Source: Flavobacterium geliluteum (GTDB lineage Bacteria > Bacteroidota > Bacteroidia > Flavobacteriales > Flavobacteriaceae). Taken from it: a stretch of DNA of 64,000 nt. The notes under the pieces were generated by a model that saw only the letters and a list, made by a program, of their open reading frames with translations, did no database searches and had not been told where the DNA came from. The position numbers were made by a program, and so were the translations under genes. Each line of letters starts with the position of its first letter. The first letter of the stretch is position 1. The stretch spans positions 124,001-188,000 of the forward strand of contig NZ_JAGFBV010000003.1 in assembly GCF_017948595.1 (NCBI RefSeq), in the 5' to 3' direction. Of this stretch, positions 53,934 to 61,400 are shown piece by piece.

Positions 53934-55310
53934 ATGATAGAAAATAAGCTTAGTATTTTAGACGAAATCAGGACTATAGTTGGAGCTAAATATTTAATAA
54001 CCAAGCCAGATCTTTTATATAAATATTCTAAAGACTGTACTTCTAATAAAGTAACAATCCCGTCTGCAGTAGTATTACCCAAAAACACTCAGGAAATTTC
54101 TAAAATTATTGCAATTTGTAATGAAACAAAAACAGCGATAACGGTTAGAGGAGGAGGTACAGGAGTAAGTGGTGGAGCATTATCTGTTAATTCTGGGATT
54201 ATACTTTCTTTAGAAAGACTAAACAAAATTATTGAAATTAATAAGGTTGATAGAATTGCTATAGTTGAGTCCGGTGTGATTACTAAGGATTTAAAAGATG
54301 CTGTTTTAAAAGATGGCCTAAATTTCCCACAGAATATTAGTAGTGCAGATTCTTGTTTCATAGGTGGTAACGTTGCTGTGTCCAGCGGTAGTCCAAAATC
54401 ATTAAAATATGGGACTACTAAAAACTATGTCGTTAATTTAGAAGTAGTACTCCCTGACGGACGTATAATTTGGACAGGAAAGAATGTGAGTAAAAATGCA
54501 ACAGGCTATAATCTTACTCAATTATTCAGCGGAAGCGAAGGAACTTTAGGAGTTATTACCAAAGTTGTTTTAAAATTAGTGCCACCAATGAAAGAATTAG
54601 TATTAATGGTTCCTTTTACTAAAATTGATAACTTATTTATATGCGTTCAGCAATTTTTTGCAAAAGGGTACTCAGCTTCAAGTATTGAATTTATTGATGG
54701 AGTTGGCTTTAAATTAGTATCCCAATACTTAGACAATTCCTACCATATAAAATCGACTACCGAAGGAATTCTATGGATAGAGATAGAAGGAGATTATTCA
54801 GATAAACTTTTAGATGAAGCCTTGAAAATCAGCCGGCACATCAATGCATATACAGAAGAGGAAATTCATGTAGCGGATAATCCAAGCGAAGTAAAAGCAT
54901 TATGGAAAATGCGTTCAAAAGTTGGAGAAGCTGTAATAAATCACACTTTTTTTAGAGATGTGGATATTGTTGTGCCTTGTTCTAAAATTGATGAAATGTA
55001 TAAGGCAATTGTCATTATAGCTAATAAATTTAATTTTAATTATACGGTTTTTGGACATGTTGGAGATGGTAATTTTCATGTCAATATCTTTCAAAACAAA
55101 GAACAAACCATTGAACAATGGGAAGTTAATATTGTTGTGTGGGTAAAAGAAATATTTTTAAAAGCATTAGAATTAGGAGGAACTATTTCTGGTGAACATG
55201 GAATTGGAAAAATAAATCTTCCATACATAGCAGAAGCTATACCAACAGCTCAAATAATAATGGATAAAATTAAAAAGACATTTGATAAAAATCAAATAAT
55301 CAATCCCTAA
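53934..55310 (+). CDS. FAD-linked (GlcD/D-lactate dehydrogenase type) oxidase, probable 4-hydroxymandelate oxidase
   Basis: A 458-residue flavoprotein of the VAO/GlcD type. The N-terminal FAD-binding domain has PKNTQEISKII, TVRGGGTGVSGGA and the GGNVAVSSGSPKSLKYGTT-like segment (residues about 140-160). The C-terminal FAD-oxidase domain has FGHVGDGNFHVNI and TISGEHGIGK. Such enzymes oxidise 2-hydroxy acids to 2-oxo acids. In the cassette this would convert 4-hydroxymandelate to 4-hydroxyphenylglyoxylate. Characterised Hpg pathways use Hmo, an unrelated FMN-dependent glycolate-oxidase-type enzyme, so this looks like a non-homologous replacement. It begins 4 bp after the HmaS-like gene. A general D-lactate or glycolate dehydrogenase role cannot be excluded. 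Confidence 0.85.
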   Translation: MIENKLSILDEIRTIVGAKYLITKPDLLYKYSKDCTSNKVTIPSAVVLPKNTQEISKIIAICNETKTAITVRGGGTGVSGGALSVNSGIILSLERLNKIIEINKVDRIAIVESGVITKDLKDAVLKDGLNFPQNISSADSCFIGGNVAVSSGSPKSLKYGTTKNYVVNLEVVLPDGRIIWTGKNVSKNATGYNLTQLFSGSEGTLGVITKVVLKLVPPMKELVLMVPFTKIDNLFICVQQFFAKGYSASSIEFIDGVGFKLVSQYLDNSYHIKSTTEGILWIEIEGDYSDKLLDEALKISRHINAYTEEEIHVADNPSEVKALWKMRSKVGEAVINHTFFRDVDIVVPCSKIDEMYKAIVIIANKFNFNYTVFGHVGDGNFHVNIFQNKEQTIEQWEVNIVVWVKEIFLKALELGGTISGEHGIGKINLPYIAEAIPTAQIIMDKIKKTFDKNQIINP

Positions 55311-55418
55311 GAATTCAAAGATACTATTTCTATAAACATCAATCTATATATCTACAAATTGAAAATTAATAGATATTAATTTTGAGTTTCAAAATATAAA
55401 CAAGTAAAAAATATAATC

Positions 55419-58400
55419 ATGGTTAACGATTTATTTACAAGATTAAAAACACTGAATATCACTTTAAAAGTAGTTAACGATACATTGGATATTAAAGCAC
55501 CTAAAGGAGTTTTAAATGAAGTGTTATTAAATGAAATTAAAACCAATAAAGAAAGTTTAATTAGCTTAATTAATCAATATTCAGAATCTAAAATAACAGA
55601 TTACAAACAAATTCCTGCTGCTAAAAAAAGTAATGACTATCCTTTGTCATCATCTCAACACAGATTGTGGGTGCTAAGTCAGATAGATGAATCGAATAGA
55701 TCTTACAATATGCCAGGAATTCAAATTATAGATGATGAAATTGATGTAGACGCTTTTTTGAGTTCGCTTCGAGATTTAATAAATCGACATGAAGTTCTTA
55801 GAACGATTTTTAAGGAAAATGAAAATGGAGAACTTAGGCAGTATATACAATCAGAAGAAGAATTTATTTTTCCATTTGAGCAAATCGATGTTGATAATGA
55901 TGAGAAAGAGCTTAAAGAAATAATAGAAAAAGAATATACCACTCTTTTTAATTTAGAAAAGGATTCATTATTTAAAGGGAAACTCATCCGCATTAGAGAC
56001 ACCAAATGGATTTTCTCTTTTGTAATGCATCATATTATTACTGACAGCTGGTCTATGAATGTCATAACTAATGAATTATTAGAAAATTATCACACCAGAA
56101 AAAATGGTCAGCCTCTTAAAAATAAACCCTTAGAAATCCAATATAAAGACTACGCCGTATGGCAGCAAGAGCAGCTGGTTAATGGTCATTTAGAAAAAGA
56201 TAAGACCTATTGGTTAGAACATTTAAAAGGCGATTTGCCAACACTGTCCCATTTTGGAGACTTTCCCCGTCCGGCAATAAAAACCTATGCTGGAGGAACA
56301 GTAGAGCGTAAAATCGACAAGGCACTTTATCAGCAGTTCAAAAAGTTTTACAAAGCAAATGAAGGCACTTTGTTTATGGGGTGTCTAAGCCTTTTAAATG
56401 TAATATTACATAAATACACAGACCAAGAAGAATTTATTATAGGAAGTCCGGTTTCTGGAAGAAGCAATCCTGTGCTTCACGATCAAATAGGTTTTTATGT
56501 AAATACCTTGGCACTTCGCACTGCATTCACGTCAAGGGATAGTTTTGAAACTCTTTTCGGTAGGGTCAAGGAAAATACACTTAATGCGTTTAAACACCAA
56601 GATTACCCTTTTGATGAACTTTTAGATGATTTAAACATTAAGAGAGATTTAAGCAGGGGTGCATTATTTGACATAATGATTTCTGTGCAAAATGAAAATA
56701 ATTTACTTCCAATTGATTTGGATCAATACGATAATTTAATTGAAAATAAATCAAGTAAATATGATTTAACATTTACATTTATTGAAGTATCAGATAGCTT
56801 AAGCCTGGTAATAGAATACAATAGTGATATTTTTAGTAAAAGGCTGTGTGAGCAACTATTGCTGCATATGGAGCAGCTGCTGGAAGGACTAGTGTCTTCT
56901 CCAAAAAAAGAACTCTCCGAGATTTCCTGTTTAAATTCTTTAGAGAAACACGAACTATTGGTGGATTACAATACAACAGAAACAGCATATGAAGAAGGGA
57001 TTTCTTTACTGGGTTTGTTTAAAGAGCAAGTTGCATTGGTTCCTGATAAGACCGCATTGATCTATGGTGAAATCTCGTTAACCTATACTGAGTTGGATGT
57101 TCTGAGCAGTCAATTCAGTCATTATTTGGAGAAGCAAAGTGAATTGGCTTTGGAAGATTTAATAGCCATAGCCTTGCCTAAAAGCCATTGGCAGATCATA
57201 TCGATCTTAGGTATTTTAAAATCAGGTTGTGCGTATGTCCCAATCGCTTTGGATTATCCACAAGACCGAATAGACTTCATTGTATCCGATACTAAAAGTA
57301 AGATTGTGATCACGCCAGAACTCCTATTCGATTTCGAATCCAGCATTGGAGATTATTCAAAAGAAAAAGACATCTGCTCCAGGGACCTATCGAGTTTGGC
57401 TTATGTGATGTACACCTCAGGATCTACAGGACGTCCAAAAGGCGTTTTAATAGAAGAGAGAGGTATTATTCGATTAGTGAAAAAGTCAAATTATATCAAT
57501 ATAGGACCTAGTTCCGTCTTATTGTCTACTGGTTCTTTTTCATTTGATGCCACCACTTTTGAATATTGGAGTATGTTACTCAATGGCGGAAAATTAGTTT
57601 TATGTGATGAAAACGAGCTTTTGTCGGATGATTTGTCAAAAATAATAAAGGAGGAATCCATTACTATTATGTGGTTTACTGTTGGGTTATTAAATCAGTT
57701 AATTGATGAGAATATTCAAATTTTCCAGGGGCTAAAAACCATATTAGCAGGAGGTGATAAATTATCTGTTACTCATACTAACAAGTTGAAAAATTATTAT
57801 CCGGATTTAGAAATCATAAACGGATATGGTCCAACAGAAAACACCACTTTCTCTTTAACTCATAAAGTAGAAAAAGTCAGCAGTAATAATATTCCCATAG
57901 GAAAACCAATTACTAATAGTAGTGCTTATATACTAGATAAAAACAACCATTTGGTACCAAAAGGTGTTGTTGGTGAAATTTCTCTAGGAGGAGCAGGATT
58001 ATCAAGAGGGTATCTTAATCAGCTTGAATTAACACGTGAAAAATTTATCGCAAATCCTTTTAAAGAAAATCAACGTTTGTACAAAACAGGAGATTTGGGA
58101 AGATGGCTGAAAGATGGAACCGTAGAGTTTTTAGGAAGAAAAGACAGTCAGATAAAACTACGCGGATTCAGAATTGAATTAGGCGAGATCGAAAACGTAC
58201 TGTCTCAGCATGAGTTTATAAATTCGGCATTGGTAGTCGTTCACGAAGATAATCTGGGAGAAAAAGTATTGGTAGCTTATATAACGCTAAGCAGCCCTTT
58301 AAATATTCAGGACATCAAACACTGGATGTCAACTCTTTTGCCAGCTTACATGATTCCTCCTTATGTAGAAGTTATCGATAGTTTCCCGTTAACCGTAAAC

Positions 58401-61400
58401 GGAAAAATAGACCGTTCTAAATTACCATTGCCTGAAATCATTACATCAAACAGAACGACAGACTATAAAGAACCATCTACTGCAATAGAAAAAGCACTGG
58501 CGCAGTTGTGGGAAGAAGTTTTGAGTGTTTCGCAAATAGGTATTGAAGATAACTTTTTTGATTTAGGAGGCCATAGTTTAAAAGCGACTAAATTAATTAG
58601 TAAGATTCATAAGGAATTCCAAGTAAAATTGTATCTAAAGGATTTATTTACTAATCCTACTCTGGTTTCTCAAAGTAAATTAATTATTGAAGGACAGCAT
58701 TCCGGTTACAACAAAATTCCGGTTTTGGCGAAACAAAATGGTTATCCATTATCGCTTATGCAGCGACGTTTATGGATATTAAGCCAGTATGAAGCAGCTA
58801 ACATTGCTTATAATATGTCTGGTGCTTATGTTTTTGAAGGAGTATTAGATGTTGCTGTTTTAGAACAAGCATTTATAGAATTAATCAAGCGTCATGAAAT
58901 CTTAAGGACATCTTTTAAAGAAGATGATCAAAGAGAAATATTGCAATATGTTATTGAGCCTGAAAATATCTCTTTTAAATTAAGGAATATAGATTTGAGA
59001 GGAGCAGAGAGATCAGTTCTTGAAAAATTTCTGGCAGAAGATGTATTGGCTCCGTTCAATTTATCTTCAGGTGAATTAATAAAAGCGAGTATCTACAGAC
59101 AATCAGAAAATAGCTGGGTATTCAGTAATGTTATTCACCACATTATCAGTGACGGCTGGTCTATGGGAATCATTGTGAACGAATTATTACATCTTTATAA
59201 TACATTATTAATTGGAGAATCAGCGGCATTACCTCCGCTTAACATTCAATATAAAGATTATTCATCATGGCAGCTTAAAGAATTAAGCGATTCCAGATTA
59301 GAATTTCATAAAGGATATTGGATCAATCAGTTTAAAGACAATTTGCCAGTTTTGGATTTATCCGGAGGAAAACAGCGTCCTATTATAAAAACATACAACG
59401 GTGGTGTTTATAATAAGTTAATACCAACTGAGCTAAGCCATAAATTAAGTGAATTTCTTAAAACACAAGAATCTACTTTGTTCATGGGATTGCTAAGTGC
59501 GGTTAACGTGTTGTTTTATCACTACACCAATCAGGAAGACATTACCATTGGCAGTCCAATTGCAGGAAGGGATCACGCCGATTTAGAAAATCAAATTGGG
59601 TTTTATGTAAATACTTTGGCCCTAAGAACCCATTTTTCAAAGAACGATACTTTTAAAAATGTTTTATCCAGAGTAAAAGATGTTGTTTTAGGCGCTCACG
59701 AACACCAATTATATCCTTTTGACGAGTTAGTTTCATCACTAAATATCACAAGAGATATGAGCCGTAACCCGTTATTTGATGTTCAGGTTATTGTTCAGAA
59801 TAATCAGGATACTAATCATACAGGATTAAAGAACTTAACAGTTAGTACTTTTGAGGGTGAATTGCCTCATTCTAGTGTGTTTGATTTAGTATTTAATTTT
59901 GTCGAATCCCCGCATGGTTTAGGTACAAGTATCATTTATAATAGTGATGTATTTGATTATGAGAGAGTTGAACAATTTGGTAATCATCTGGAGCATTTAT
60001 TAAATGCTTTATTACAAGATTCAGAACTGTCAATTCAAGAAGTTAAATGGTTATCTCAAGATGAAAAGCAGCATTTATTAGATTTTAATTCAGCAAAAAT
60101 GGACTATGACAAATCAAAAACGGTCATAGATATGATAAACGAGCAGGTTGTTAATAATCCAGAAGCCATTGCTATAGCTTTTGAAGGTACTGAGCTAACG
60201 TATCGTGAATTAAATGAACGTTCGAATCAACTGGCTCATTTTTTACTTGAAAATTATAAGATTCAGGTCAATGATTTTGTCGGAATAATGATGGACAGAT
60301 CAGAGTTGATGTTCATTGGAATTTTAGGAATCCTTAAAGCAGGTGCCGCTTACGTGCCTATTGATCCTGATTACCCGGTTTCTAGAAAAGAATTCATCTT
60401 ACAAGATACTAACGTAAAAGTACTGCTTACACAATCAGACTATATCTTTGATTTATCGTATTATCAGGGAGGAATATTTGCAATGGATTTACAACTGGAT
60501 ACTTTAACAGATCTAGTTACCACTCCAGAATTAACCATTTTACCAGAGCATTTGGCCTATATCATTTATACTTCAGGATCTACAGGAAATCCTAAGGGAG
60601 TTATGGTAACCCATGGTAATTTGCAGCATTCATTGACACCAAGAAATTATGTTTATGCTCCAATAAAATGTTTCTTATTATTGTCGTCTGTCGCTTTTGA
60701 TAGTTCAGTAGCAGGAATATTCAGTACATTAAGCAATGGAGGAAAATTAGCGATTACTACGAACGCAAATATTGGTAATATAAATTTTATTGCAGATTAT
60801 ATTGTTTCGCAAAAAGTAAGTCATTTATTAACCGTACCCTCTTATTACAAATTGCTTTTAACGGCTTTGCAAGGTAAAGAAACAGCCCTTGAAGAAGTTA
60901 CCGTAGCCGGCGAAACTTGCCCGATAAGCTTAATCGAAGACCATTTTAAAAGCAATATAGGCCAGTCAGGCTGTCAGTTATTTAATGAATATGGTCCTAC
61001 AGAATGTTCGGTTTGGAGTAGTGTTCATAAATACGAAGAAGGAAAACCGGTAACACCAACTATCGGAAAACCAATAGCCAATACCCATATTTATATCTTA
61101 AACGAAAAAGAGGATCTGGTTCCCGTAGGTGTAATTGGCGAATTGCACATTGGCGGTAATGGTGTTACAAAAGGATATCTGAATAATCCGGAATTAACCC
61201 AACAAAAATTTATAAAAGATCCGTTTAATAAAACGGGTAGGATGTACAAAACCGGAGATTTAGGAAGATGGAATGTAGCAGGAGAAATTGAATTTCTTGG
61301 CAGAAAAGACAATCAGGTTAAGGTAAGAGGATATCGTATAGAATTAGGAGAAGTACAATACGCGATTGAACAATCTGAGTTTGTAAAAGCAGCTGTGGTT

